DNA of 64,000 bases from Bacteroidota bacterium (GTDB taxonomy: Bacteria > Bacteroidota > Bacteroidia > Sphingobacteriales > Sphingobacteriaceae), in assembly GCA_018266915.1 (NCBI GenBank), contig JAFDZM010000080.1, positions 124,001 through 188,000 on the forward strand, in the 5' to 3' direction. Both the position numbers and the translations under genes were made by a program. Below the pieces are notes generated by a model, which saw only the letters and a list, made by a program, of their open reading frames with translations, did not search any database and was not told where the DNA came from. This document shows, in pieces, positions 26,606 through 35,737 of the stretch; the first letter of the stretch is position 1; each line of letters begins with the position of its first letter.

Positions 26606-29338
26606 TTATAGATTAGGATTGTAATACTGATTGCTGGTGTAATCACTTCGCTTAGTCAGTTTCAAATCCTGCAAAATTGTTGCCCTCACACGTAGGGTCA
26701 CATTGTATGATTTATAGTACCCGAAAGGCAGCCATTGCATAGATAGGTCCCAGCAATGCAAATCGCGATAAATGCCAAAAGACGTGGCACTACTTAACTT
26801 GTTTGCCCTTAAGTCGTAGTTGGTAGTATATTGTATTTTCCATTTCGGAGTAACACTTACATCGCCGCTTAATTGTACGGTATTGGCCACATAGGTAGAT
26901 GTATATGAGTTGTTATAGCTGAAACTATAATTAATCGATAAGTTCCAGGGCACATTAAAATCCACATAAGCGCTCGGGTCACTGTTTAGTAACGCGAGTT
27001 TAGCCGCCTGTTCCGGGTTCATATTCTGCAACGTACCCGGTTGTGGTGTCTGGGCGTTCTGGGGTTTAAATACTGCCGGGTTCAAACTCGCACTTCCGGA
27101 TATTGAGAACGACGTTAAAGTCGGGAATTTACCATCCTGAAAAGTATACCTGTTTATAGGTACTTTGTACCTGATGATGGTATTGCTGCCAATAGAGTCT
27201 CGTACCTGCGTTACATATGGATCCAGCGTTCCGCTAATCGAGATATTCAGCTTTTGTTTAAATAATGCCGTGTGACCCGAGAATTGGATAGCCGAGAGCT
27301 TAAACGAATCTGCTGCAAAATTGTAAAAAGTAGAAATGTTAAAGCCTTCAAGTATCTTTATTTTCCTGTCAGTCCCGGATGTATCTGTCGCCTTAGCCCG
27401 CATTTTTGCCTCAATATTGTTGTCGATTGTCAGGCCCAATCCAGCGGTCTTACCCGCCGTCGGCCCTCCGTATACCGCATTCTGAAAAATGGAATATTTC
27501 TGATAACTGATCGGATAAGGTATGGTAGCAGAACTGATAGCATACTGATAGTAACCAAAAGTCGGATCCGAAAAATCCGGATGGTAACTAAAGCTCAATG
27601 AAGGGGTTGCCACATACCTGATGGCCTTTAAGTTGCTGCCGTTTTTGAAAGTAAGCGTACTATATACTTTTGTCGATAAAGAAGCACCCAGGTTATATTG
27701 ACCGGCGCGTTTGAATCCGGCGAGTGTATCAAAAACCAATGAGTCTCGGCCGGGAACACTACCTCTTGCAAAATGCTCACTGTAATGTTGTAAATACCAC
27801 CATTCCTGGTAGTTGATATTAGCGCTGAACTGGAAGTATTTAAACAAGTTCTGGTTAAAGCTAATAGGAATAGTATGCTCAAAACCGTTCTGAAAGCGTT
27901 TTTGGAGTGTTTCACTTTTAAATAATTCAGCTTCAGGTACGGCAGTTACTTTGTTAGTCCCCTGCAAGCTATATCCTACTGTAATCTTTTGATACCACTT
28001 CTGTGTCCCGACCCTTTCTTTTGAATCAAAAGGGCTTATTGTGGCCATATTAAAGTTAAATGTCGGGAACTCCAGCGTTACAGTTTTATTAACCAGGTCC
28101 TGGCTTTGCGAAAGGTTAGCCGTGAAGTTAAATGGCGTACCGGCCCACGTTTTACCATAAGCTATACTTGAACGTAAGCTGCTTGAGGTAAGGTTATTCA
28201 AATTGTAACCTTCTGTAGCGGGATTGTGCTGGAAAAAACCCGAGGTGCCGGCATTAACCGATGCACTAAAGGTAGTTCCCGGATGTGCATTAGAGTTCGT
28301 ACTATGCGACCAGTCGATATGAAAATCTTTATTAGCAGGGTCGCCAGGTAAGCCATAATTAGTAGAACTGTAGCTTAATGAAAATGTCCCTGAGTATTTA
28401 TAACGGTTCAAATATCTTGCGGTAGTATTCACTTCATAAGACCCCTTGGAGTAAAGCGTTCCGGTATTGGTCAGATCGATGTAGTCATTCAGGGCCAAGT
28501 AATAACCAAAGTTTCTTAAATAAAAGCCTAACTTCTGATCCTCACCAAATGTTGGAATAATAACACCTGATGACTTTGAATCAGGTTTTGGAAAAAATCC
28601 GAATGGAATGGCCAACGGCAACGGAATACCTTCGATCTCAAGAAATGCTGGCCCGGATATGATCCTGTTCTTTTCTCCAATACCTTTTGTGATCACTATA
28701 CCAAAATGCGTTTCAGGATAAGGAAGGCTACATGTGCTAAAAATAATATTACGATATGCAGCTTCTGTTTCATTTAGTTTTTTTACCTGGCCGCCCGTAA
28801 TATAATTACCATCCTGTTCTGAAGACGCATTATATATCTTACCCTTTTTTGTTTCGTAGTGAAAATACAAGGAATCGGAGATCGTCGGCTTATCTTTCCC
28901 CTGTTTGAAAATTGGGCGTCCTATATACCTTTTTGTAAGCGGGTCTATCAGGCCACTTGAAAAAATCACCTTATTCTTTTGATCTACCCTAATAAAATCG
29001 GCATCAAGTTCAAAGTCCTCATAGACTACACGCGCCCGGCCATATAAGTATAAAATCTGGTGCGTATCGTCATATCTTGTAGAATCTTCGGCATGGGCTG
29101 TAACAATTGACTTCAAACCACCGTTCTTCTTAGTGGTATCGTTTTGGGCTGTGGATGGCTTTGCTCCTTTGGGTTGTTTTTTATTGTTTCTTAGAAACTT
29201 TTTATCCCTGACAGTATCCAGCTTAATAATGGTATCTGTAACCGGTTTATAGCTCCTGAAATTGCTAACCTTTGCAGATGCTATTACGTTTACCGTTGAA
29301 ATAATTACAAGCAGAAAAAATAGGCTTACGAATTTCAA
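26606..29338 (-). CDS. lptD: LPS-assembly protein LptD-like outer membrane protein
   Basis: 910 residues. Signal peptide at the N-terminus, then an OstA-like periplasmic domain (ILYLYGRARVVYEDFELDADFIRVDQKN, about 113-140), then a large beta-barrel region rich in alternating Tyr, Ser and Thr and ending YTSNQYYNPNL. The family inserts LPS into the outer leaflet. The only usable start is TTG (29336-29338), just before KFVSLFFLLVIISTV, which begins the signal peptide. Divergent from the amidase gene, with 52 bases between. Confidence 0.88.
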   Translation of the reverse strand: MKFVSLFFLLVIISTVNVIASAKVSNFRSYKPVTDTIIKLDTVRDKKFLRNNKKQPKGAKPSTAQNDTTKKNGGLKSIVTAHAEDSTRYDDTHQILYLYGRARVVYEDFELDADFIRVDQKNKVIFSSGLIDPLTKRYIGRPIFKQGKDKPTISDSLYFHYETKKGKIYNASSEQDGNYITGGQVKKLNETEAAYRNIIFSTCSLPYPETHFGIVITKGIGEKNRIISGPAFLEIEGIPLPLAIPFGFFPKPDSKSSGVIIPTFGEDQKLGFYLRNFGYYLALNDYIDLTNTGTLYSKGSYEVNTTARYLNRYKYSGTFSLSYSSTNYGLPGDPANKDFHIDWSHSTNSNAHPGTTFSASVNAGTSGFFQHNPATEGYNLNNLTSSSLRSSIAYGKTWAGTPFNFTANLSQSQDLVNKTVTLEFPTFNFNMATISPFDSKERVGTQKWYQKITVGYSLQGTNKVTAVPEAELFKSETLQKRFQNGFEHTIPISFNQNLFKYFQFSANINYQEWWYLQHYSEHFARGSVPGRDSLVFDTLAGFKRAGQYNLGASLSTKVYSTLTFKNGSNLKAIRYVATPSLSFSYHPDFSDPTFGYYQYAISSATIPYPISYQKYSIFQNAVYGGPTAGKTAGLGLTIDNNIEAKMRAKATDTSGTDRKIKILEGFNISTFYNFAADSFKLSAIQFSGHTALFKQKLNISISGTLDPYVTQVRDSIGSNTIIRYKVPINRYTFQDGKFPTLTSFSISGSASLNPAVFKPQNAQTPQPGTLQNMNPEQAAKLALLNSDPSAYVDFNVPWNLSINYSFSYNNSYTSTYVANTVQLSGDVSVTPKWKIQYTTNYDLRANKLSSATSFGIYRDLHCWDLSMQWLPFGYYKSYNVTLRVRATILQDLKLTKRSDYTSNQYYNPNL

Positions 29339-29354
29339 AATTGAATATGAATAG

Positions 29355-29390
29355 TATTTTTGCAGGTATAGTTAACAGCGTTCAAAAATA
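29355..29390. promoter_or_regulatory. Face-to-face -7 boxes between lptD and the amidase gene
   Basis: TATTTTTG occurs on the plus strand at 29355-29362 (serving the amidase) and on the minus strand at 29383-29390 (serving lptD). The two predicted transcripts start within about 10 bases of each other and overlap at their 5' ends. No clear -33 elements. Confidence 0.4.
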
Positions 29391-30293
29391 ATGAAAAATA
29401 AGGCATTGAAAAGATTGATTTACGGTTTATTGGCATTTCTCATTTCGCTACCTCTATTCTCCTTTAGATCAGTTAGTCCCATAAAAAATATCACCACAGA
29501 TAGTACATTTAAACTCAGGACTATCATTGTTGATGCAGGCCATGGTGTGCGTCCTCCGGGTGCGGTAGGGCACTTTTCACCAGGTGCATCCGGTTCGTAT
29601 TCCAATGAGAGAGATGTAACGCTTTCCATTGCTAAAAAATTGCAGGCTGCAATCGAAAAAGAGCTTACAGGCGTAAAAGCGGTATTAACCCGCAAAACAG
29701 AAGAAGATGTTTCGTGGCAGCACCGTGCCGATATTGCCAATGAAAATAAAGGCGATTTATTCATCTCATTACATTGTAATTCATTGGCACCAAGACGGAT
29801 AAGAGAAGTGGTGGGCCATAGACACCATAAACCTGTTTACAGAACTGTAGAAGTGCCTGACCGTTCGGGAAAAGGTGTATTGTTATTGGTATATGGGACA
29901 TGGCGCACTAAAGAAGAAGAAAACGCAATAAAGAATAACCAGGCAGAAGCGGATTCGGACATGAACCAAACCAGCGCAGACATTAATGACCCGTTGACAA
30001 TGATCCTGATCAATGACTATAAAACTAAATTCCGTAAACAAAGTATCCACCTTGCCAACCTGATAAATAGCGAGTTTGTAGAAGATGGCAGACGCAGCGA
30101 AGGTATCCGCGAGCAAGGGGTCTTGGTGTTATGCCATAGCGCCATGCCGGCAGTATTAGTGGAAACCGGCTATATAAACAATCCGGATGATGAAGCATTC
30201 CTGAATTCAGAAAATGGACAGCAGGAGGTGGTCGACGCTATCATACGTGCATTAAAAACCTATCGGGATGGATTGGAACAAGTCGCGAAATAA
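29391..30293 (+). CDS. N-acetylmuramoyl-L-alanine amidase
   Basis: A 300-residue zinc amidase of the AmiA/B/C type (Amidase_3), cleaving the bond between muramic acid and the peptide stem. N-terminal signal or anchor segment (about 9-26), zinc ligands H51 in VDAGHG, E73 in YSNERDV and the histidine of SLHCNS, and the catalytic E258 in VLVETGYINN. An insert at about 140-200 contains a His-rich run (HRHHKP) and may be the regulatory region. It acts in cell separation in the periplasm. Confidence 0.93.
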   Translation: MKNKALKRLIYGLLAFLISLPLFSFRSVSPIKNITTDSTFKLRTIIVDAGHGVRPPGAVGHFSPGASGSYSNERDVTLSIAKKLQAAIEKELTGVKAVLTRKTEEDVSWQHRADIANENKGDLFISLHCNSLAPRRIREVVGHRHHKPVYRTVEVPDRSGKGVLLLVYGTWRTKEEENAIKNNQAEADSDMNQTSADINDPLTMILINDYKTKFRKQSIHLANLINSEFVEDGRRSEGIREQGVLVLCHSAMPAVLVETGYINNPDDEAFLNSENGQQEVVDAIIRALKTYRDGLEQVAK

Positions 30294-30300
30294 TTATTGT

Positions 30301-30425
30301 TAGATTTGAGACGTGATATTTGAGATATGAGATAAGGCGAATAACAGAGAAGATAAAATTTTTCATTTCGATAAATCAACCTTAATTTGCACCTCACGTC
30401 TCAAATCTCATATCTAAAATCTACA
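30301..30425. repeat. Inverted heptad array, word AGATNTG
   Basis: The left arm (30301-30336) and right arm (30392-30425) each consist of 7-base words such as AGATTTG, AGACGTG and AGATATG in different order, about 55 bases apart. It fills the gap between the amidase stop and the MCE gene start. It shares its words with the array at 33807-33892. Confidence 0.88.
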
Positions 30426-30427
30426 AT

Positions 30428-31375
30428 ATGAAAATATCAAACGAAACCAAAATAGGCATACTAACTGCACTGGGAATTACCATCCTGATACTGACTTACA
30501 GTTATCTGCGTGGTAATGATGTTTTTTCAAGTACCAATAAGTTTTATGCCATTTACGATAGTGTTGAAGGTCTTTCAGTATCTAAACCTGTGCTGGTAAA
30601 TGGTTTCCCGATAGGCCGTGTTTCAAAAATGGATTTAAGGCCCGATGGTAAAACCGTCGTTCAGTTTAAGATAGAACCGAAGTACAACATCCCGAACAAC
30701 ACCCTTGCCAAGCTTGTAAGTACCGACCTGTTGGGCACAAAAGCTATTGTTTTTGAAATGGGAAATAGCAAAGTTTATGCTGAAGACCAGGATACTTTAA
30801 AAGCTGATATACAGGGTAGCCTTGCACAAAGCCTGCAGCCAATACAGAAAAAAGCCGAGCACCTGATTAATAAACTGGATTCATCGTTAGCTGCTGTCAA
30901 TAAAATCCTTAATCCTGAGTTTCAAAAAAATGTTGACAGAAGTTTTTTAAGTATAGCTAACTCTCTTCAAACTTTAGAAGGAACTACTAAAAAGATTGAT
31001 GCACTTGTTGCAGCACAGAGCGGCCGCATCAATGGCATAATGGCCAACGCTGAGGATGTTTCCAGCAACCTTAAAACAAGCACTTCACATTTGAATGCTA
31101 TTGCTACCAATGCGGAAACTTTGAGCCATGATATGGCCAATGGCAATATTAAGCAAACCCTCGATAACGCTAATAAAGCTGTTGCAGACCTGCAGGCCGC
31201 AATCAGCAAGATAAATAATGGTCAGGGATCAGTAGGCTTATTGTTAAATGATGACAAGCTATATAAAAATCTTAATGACGCATCAGCCAATCTGAACGCT
31301 TTGTTTATCGATCTGAAGGCTCATCCTAAACGTTATGTCAGCTTCTCGGTATTTGGCGGAAAGAAAGATAAGTAA
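30428..31375 (+). CDS. MlaD/MCE-family protein
   Basis: 315 residues: one membrane segment near the N-terminus (about 8-26), an MCE domain at about 38-115 (VEGLSVSKPVLVNGFPIGRVSKM), then a long helical coiled-coil region with repeated heptads. MCE proteins form rings or tubes that carry lipids between membranes, working with an MlaEF-like ABC transporter; that transporter is not in the window. Start ATG at 30428, two bases after a repeat array. Confidence 0.9.
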   Translation: MKISNETKIGILTALGITILILTYSYLRGNDVFSSTNKFYAIYDSVEGLSVSKPVLVNGFPIGRVSKMDLRPDGKTVVQFKIEPKYNIPNNTLAKLVSTDLLGTKAIVFEMGNSKVYAEDQDTLKADIQGSLAQSLQPIQKKAEHLINKLDSSLAAVNKILNPEFQKNVDRSFLSIANSLQTLEGTTKKIDALVAAQSGRINGIMANAEDVSSNLKTSTSHLNAIATNAETLSHDMANGNIKQTLDNANKAVADLQAAISKINNGQGSVGLLLNDDKLYKNLNDASANLNALFIDLKAHPKRYVSFSVFGGKKDK

Positions 31376-31494
31376 ATGTGCAAATGCGAGGATATGCAGA
31401 TGTGCAAATGAGTTTATAAATTTTTATGCGACAAGTATTATAATCTTTTTCATCTACACATTTGCATATTTGCATATCCGCACATCCGCACATC
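31374..31494. repeat. Inverted octad array, word ATGTGCRR
   Basis: Arms 31374-31411 and 31451-31494 are made of 8-base words (ATGTGCAA, ATATGCAG, ATGTGCGG and ATATGCAA). It starts in the stop codon of the MCE gene and ends in the stop codon of rnz, so it fills the whole gap between the two convergent genes. Confidence 0.9.
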
Positions 31495-32410
31495 AACTCT
31501 CGATAATAAAGGTCTTCCCTTCTACAGCTAACTCAGTTTCTGGGAAAACACTCATTGCTTCGTCTAAAAGCTCGTTTAACGTTTTATAACGGGCTGAGAA
31601 ATGCCCGATTAATAGCCTTTTGGCACCGGTTTTTAACGCAACATCCCCTGCCTGCAATGCTGTGGTATGAAAGGTGCTTTGTGCCCGGTCGAGCATATTA
31701 TTCAGAAAGGTTGCTTCGTGATACAAAAGATCGACATTGCTTATTTGTTCAAAATAGCTTTCGTCGTAAATGGTATCTGAGCAATATGCATAGCTCTTGG
31801 GCTCCTTTGGATTATTGGTTATTTCCCAATTCTTATAAACAGTACCGTCCGGAGCAACATAATCAGCGCCTTTTTTTATTTCGGAGAATTGATTGACAGG
31901 GATGTTCAGTTCAATGATCTTTTCTTTGATGATCTTTTTAAGGCGTTTCTTTTGTTTAAATAAAAAACCAGTAGTTGCGATCCGGTGATCGAGCGGAATA
32001 GTTTCTACGGTAATATCGATTGTATCGAGTATTAATTCGGGCTTTTCAGTGTGCGTGGTAATAAAATCAATCGGATACTGTAAAGTGGTATCCGAATATT
32101 TTAATTGCAGGTCAATAATTTCTTTTAACTCAAGCGGTCCGAACAACTTTAATGTTTTGGTTCGCCCGTTAAGGTGCATAGAGGATAGCAACCCCACTAA
32201 GCCCAGGTAATGGTCGCCGTGCAGGTGGCTGATAAAAATATGATCTATACGACTGGCCTTTACATCAAAGCGCAGCATTTGCTGTTGCGTGCCTTCGCCG
32301 CAATCAACCAAATATAAACGTTCATTAATGTTTAGTATTTGTGCCGACGGGTTTCTATTGTAGATGGGAGTTGCCGAGCTGCTGCCAAGTATTGTTACCT
32401 CAAACTTCAT
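31493..32410 (-). CDS. rnz: Ribonuclease Z
   Basis: 305 residues; removes 3' extensions from tRNA precursors. Metallo-beta-lactamase fold with the metal motif SHLHGDHYLG (H62, H64, D66, H67), LGSSSATPIYNRNPSAQ at the N-terminus, the flexible arm region near 160-200, and YHEATFLNNM plus LLIGHFSARY in the C-terminal half. Length fits the short bacterial form. 22 bases downstream of the STAS gene on the same strand. Confidence 0.95.
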   Translation of the reverse strand: MKFEVTILGSSSATPIYNRNPSAQILNINERLYLVDCGEGTQQQMLRFDVKASRIDHIFISHLHGDHYLGLVGLLSSMHLNGRTKTLKLFGPLELKEIIDLQLKYSDTTLQYPIDFITTHTEKPELILDTIDITVETIPLDHRIATTGFLFKQKKRLKKIIKEKIIELNIPVNQFSEIKKGADYVAPDGTVYKNWEITNNPKEPKSYAYCSDTIYDESYFEQISNVDLLYHEATFLNNMLDRAQSTFHTTALQAGDVALKTGAKRLLIGHFSARYKTLNELLDEAMSVFPETELAVEGKTFIIES

Positions 32411-32432
32411 ATCAGGTAAACAACATTTGGCT

Positions 32433-32810
32433 TTATTTTGCTTCCTTCTTTAACTGCTTTTCTACTTCTTCCATAAAAACAAGGTCAATCGCTTCTTCGG
32501 TGGTCGGAACAATAGAAAGTACGGAGTCAAGCTGGGATATAGCGATCAAACGAGCTACGGCATCATTTAAGCCGGAAAGAATAAAAACCCCCGATGCATT
32601 TTTGCACAAACGGTGGCCAACTAATAAGCTGCTCAAGCCTGATGAGTCAGCAAATTTTATCTGCGAAAGGTCCATGATGATATTTCTCTGCCCTTCAGTA
32701 TTGATCAGAATCAATTCAGATTTTAGTTGCGGAGTTACCAACGAATTCAGTTTGGATTCGTTCAACTTCAGCAACACATATTTATCGTGCTTATCAACAG
32801 TAAATTTCAT
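32433..32810 (-). CDS. STAS-domain protein (anti-anti-sigma type)
   Basis: A 125-residue STAS domain. The serine phosphorylation site typical of SpoIIAA/RsbV proteins is in IKFADSSGLSSLLVGHRL (S56 or S57). Such proteins bind anti-sigma kinases and are switched by phosphorylation. No kinase or phosphatase gene is next to it. Its place between purC and rnz on the same strand suggests a mixed operon. Confidence 0.88.
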   Translation of the reverse strand: MKFTVDKHDKYVLLKLNESKLNSLVTPQLKSELILINTEGQRNIIMDLSQIKFADSSGLSSLLVGHRLCKNASGVFILSGLNDAVARLIAISQLDSVLSIVPTTEEAIDLVFMEEVEKQLKKEAK

Positions 32811-32861
32811 CTTGTGTTAATTATGCTACTAAGATATAATTTTTTTACATACAATAAAAAA

Positions 32862-33806
32862 TTACAAAGTAGTCAAGGCTTTATTTATAGCTCCCTCTAC
32901 CCTGTTTAAAACGGAATCATTGTCAGATTTAACAAAGCTTTCGCCCGTAATCTGTTCAAATAATTCAATATAACGATCTGATATCGAACTAACTATATCT
33001 TTAGTCATTTCAGGAACGGCCTGCCCGTCCTTCCCCTGGAAACCATTTTCAATCAGCCATTTGCGCACAAACTCTTTTGATAATTGCTTTTGTGGCTCGT
33101 TATCTTTTTGACGTTGCTCATAACCCTCTTTGTAAAAATATCGTGAAGAATCCGGCGTATGTATCTCATCGATGAGGTAAATCTTGCCATCAGCTTTACC
33201 AAATTCATACTTAGTGTCTACCAGGATAAGACCACGTTGAGTTGCAATCTCTGTACCGCGCTGATATAACGCATGAGTGTATTTCTCTAACTGTGCATAA
33301 TCCGCAGCTGATACAATGCCACGCTCAAGAATTTGCTCTTTTGAGATATCCTCATCATGTCCAACCGATGCTTTGGTAGTTGGTGTGATGATCGGCGCCG
33401 GCAGTTTATCGTTTTCCTTCAAGCCTTCAGGTAAACTTACACCGCATACCTGTCTCCTGCCAGCACTGTATTCACGCCACGCATGCCCGGCAAGATAACC
33501 GCGGATCACCATTTCTACTTTAAACGGATCACAAATACGCCCGATAGTCACACTTGGATCAGGTACCGAAACTACCCAGTTTGGTACGATATCACTTGTA
33601 TCATGCAAAAACTTGGCAGCGATTTGGTTTAACACCTGCCCTTTATAAGGAATCGGTTCAGGTAGTACCACATCAAAAGCTGAGATGCGGTCGGTAACCA
33701 CCATTGCCAGGTATTTATTATCTATAGTGTATACATCCCTAACTTTTCCTTTATAAAAGTTGGTTTGCTTTGGAAAATGAAAATGTGTCTCTTTTATTGC
33801 GTTCAT
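32862..33806 (-). CDS. purC: Phosphoribosylaminoimidazole-succinocarboxamide synthase
   Basis: 314 residues, the longer eukaryote-like form found in Bacteroidota. Joins aspartate to CAIR in purine synthesis using ATP. Motifs: YKGKVRDVYTIDNKYLAMVVTDRISAFDV at the N-terminus, VEMVIRGYLAGHAW, LILVDTKYEFG and LIDEIHTPDSSRYF. ATG start at 33806. Separated from phoH by a heptad array. Confidence 0.97.
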   Translation of the reverse strand: MNAIKETHFHFPKQTNFYKGKVRDVYTIDNKYLAMVVTDRISAFDVVLPEPIPYKGQVLNQIAAKFLHDTSDIVPNWVVSVPDPSVTIGRICDPFKVEMVIRGYLAGHAWREYSAGRRQVCGVSLPEGLKENDKLPAPIITPTTKASVGHDEDISKEQILERGIVSAADYAQLEKYTHALYQRGTEIATQRGLILVDTKYEFGKADGKIYLIDEIHTPDSSRYFYKEGYEQRQKDNEPQKQLSKEFVRKWLIENGFQGKDGQAVPEMTKDIVSSISDRYIELFEQITGESFVKSDNDSVLNRVEGAINKALTTL

Positions 33807-33892
33807 TCTTGTTTAGATTTGAGACGTGAGATTTGAGATTTGAGATTTAAAATCCCGGTGTCTCATATCTCACATCTAATATCTCATATCTG
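33807..33892. repeat. Inverted heptad array, word AGATNTG (second copy)
   Basis: The left arm (about 33811-33848) has AGATTTG and AGACGTG; the right arm (33857-33892, read on the minus strand) has AGATATG and AGATGTG. It fills the entire gap between the phoH stop and the purC start and uses the same words as the array at 30301-30425, in a different order. Confidence 0.88.
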
Positions 33893-34852
33893 TTACTGTA
33901 TATCCCCGTATGCCTCTAATATGCGCTTCACCAGCTTGTGGCGCACTACGTCCTCTCCTGTCAGGTAGATTAATTCGATGCCTTTAATATCTGTTAAAAT
34001 CCTTAATGCAGTGTGCAGGCCTGACTGTTGTTTCTTAGGCAAGTCGATCTGCGTTACGTCACCAGTTACGATAAACTTTGCTGATGGCCCCATACGGGTT
34101 AAAAACATCTTTAACTGCATATCGGTGGCATTTTGTGCTTCGTCCAAAATCACAAAGCAGTTATCGAGCGTACGGCCGCGCATGAATGCCAGTGGCGCAA
34201 TTTCAATGGTACGGTTCTCCAGATACACTTTTAGTTTTTCTGCCGGGATCATATCGTCCAAAGCATCATATAACGGCCTCAGGTATGGGTCGATCTTTTC
34301 TTTCAAGTCGCCGGGCAAAAAACCAAGGTTCTCTCCTGCTTCTACAGCCGGACGGGTCAGAATAATACGCTTTATTTCCTTGTTCTTTAAAGCACGAACA
34401 GCCAATGCAACCGCAGTATAGGTTTTACCTGTACCAGCCGGACCAATAGCAAAAAGGATATCATTTTTGTCGATACCCGATACCATCCGTTTCTGGTTGG
34501 CGGTCCTTGCTTTTACTAGTATGCCGTTAGGACCGAATACTAATACGTCGCCAGTGGTGGATTTATCGTTTGGCTGTTCGGGCATTGCGCTTAACGTCGC
34601 TTTAGAACCCAGAATTCTTTCGAGGTCGGTTATATTCAGGTTCTCAAACTTCTCGACATGATTCAGTAAATGGCTGAATTTCTCATCAAAAACAGTCAGT
34701 TCATGGTCATCACCCAATACTTTTAATTCGTTACCGCGCGCAACTAATTTTAGCTTCGGGTACTGTTTTTTTATGATCTCGAAGTGGTCGTTATTAGGCC
34801 CCCACAATACAGCAGGGTTAACATTATCTATAGATATTTTAAGTTCGTTCAA
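33893..34852 (-). CDS. phoH: PhoH-family ATPase
   Basis: 319 residues. An N-terminal small RNA-binding-like region is followed by the P-loop domain with Walker A GPAGTGKT (about 138-145), TRPAVEAGENLGFLPGD and Walker B FVILDEAQN. PhoH proteins (PhoH1/YbeZ type) act with the YbeY RNase in RNA processing. The frame starts at TTG (34850-34852) and no other start would keep the N-terminus, so TTG appears to be used. Confidence 0.93.
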   Translation of the reverse strand: MNELKISIDNVNPAVLWGPNNDHFEIIKKQYPKLKLVARGNELKVLGDDHELTVFDEKFSHLLNHVEKFENLNITDLERILGSKATLSAMPEQPNDKSTTGDVLVFGPNGILVKARTANQKRMVSGIDKNDILFAIGPAGTGKTYTAVALAVRALKNKEIKRIILTRPAVEAGENLGFLPGDLKEKIDPYLRPLYDALDDMIPAEKLKVYLENRTIEIAPLAFMRGRTLDNCFVILDEAQNATDMQLKMFLTRMGPSAKFIVTGDVTQIDLPKKQQSGLHTALRILTDIKGIELIYLTGEDVVRHKLVKRILEAYGDIQ

Positions 34853-34954
34853 CAGTAATGAATTTATAGTTGCAGAATTTTTTATGAATTAAAAATTGAA
34901 TATTTGTAGCATCAAATGCTAGCACAAGATTAGCAATAAATATTTAAAAAATTA

Positions 34955-35731
34955 ATGGCAATAATAACTTTAACTACTGATCTGGGCGACAAAGACATTT
35001 ACCAGGCTGCACTTAAAGGAAGTATTTTAAAATTGTTGCCAACCGTTAATATTGTCGATATAACCCATAGTGTGGCTGCCTTCAATGTGCAGCAAGCGGC
35101 CTTCATTTTAAAGAATAGTTTCTATTATTTCCCCGAACAAACCGTTCACCTGATAGGTATCGATACTGTCTATAATTCTGACACCAAGTACTTGGCTGTC
35201 AGCTATAAAAATCATTTTTTTGTTGGTTCTGACAATGGTATATTTTCGCTGATGTTTAATTCGGAGCCAGATGAAATTGTCGAGATCAACATCATGCAAG
35301 ACCTTAAATTTTTGCATTTCCCGTTAGCTGATATTTTTGTAAAAGCGGCCTGTCACCTTGCGGGCGGAGGTAAGCTAAACGAGATCGGGTTACCTTTAGA
35401 AAGCATGGAAAAGAAGATGAACCTGCAGCCGGTTGTGGAAAAAAACATGATTAAGGGTGCCGTGATTTATATCGACTCATTCCAGAACGTGATCACCAAT
35501 ATTACAAAAGAGTTTTTCAATAAAGTACAGCAGGGGCGACAGTTCACTTTATCCTTTAAACGCAACGAAACTATCAACCATCTGAGTTGGCATTACAACG
35601 AAGTTCCTGAAGGTGAAAAGCTTTGTTTATTCGGTATTAGCGACCATTTGGAGATTGCTATAAACAAAGGGAACGCAAGTGGGTTATTAGGCTTAAACCT
35701 GGGCGACAGCGTTATTATCAATTTCGAATAA
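34955..35731 (+). CDS. S-adenosyl-L-methionine hydroxide adenosyltransferase (DUF62)
   Basis: 258 residues. Members of this family split SAM with water into adenosine and methionine and are relatives of fluorinase. The N-terminus has TLTTDLGDKDIYQAALKGSI and the C-terminal domain IDSFQNVITNITKE; VGSDNGIFS is also typical. Length is standard. Starts the plus-strand run that continues into the coiled-coil protein (7 bases) and the ABC transporter. Confidence 0.9.
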   Translation: MAIITLTTDLGDKDIYQAALKGSILKLLPTVNIVDITHSVAAFNVQQAAFILKNSFYYFPEQTVHLIGIDTVYNSDTKYLAVSYKNHFFVGSDNGIFSLMFNSEPDEIVEINIMQDLKFLHFPLADIFVKAACHLAGGGKLNEIGLPLESMEKKMNLQPVVEKNMIKGAVIYIDSFQNVITNITKEFFNKVQQGRQFTLSFKRNETINHLSWHYNEVPEGEKLCLFGISDHLEIAINKGNASGLLGLNLGDSVIINFE

Positions 35732-35737
35732 TTACTC

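Noticed and set aside
31335..31589. 84-codon plus-strand ORF across the 31374-31494 array
   Set aside because: Its sequence is a translation of the array and of the antisense of rnz; no protein character.
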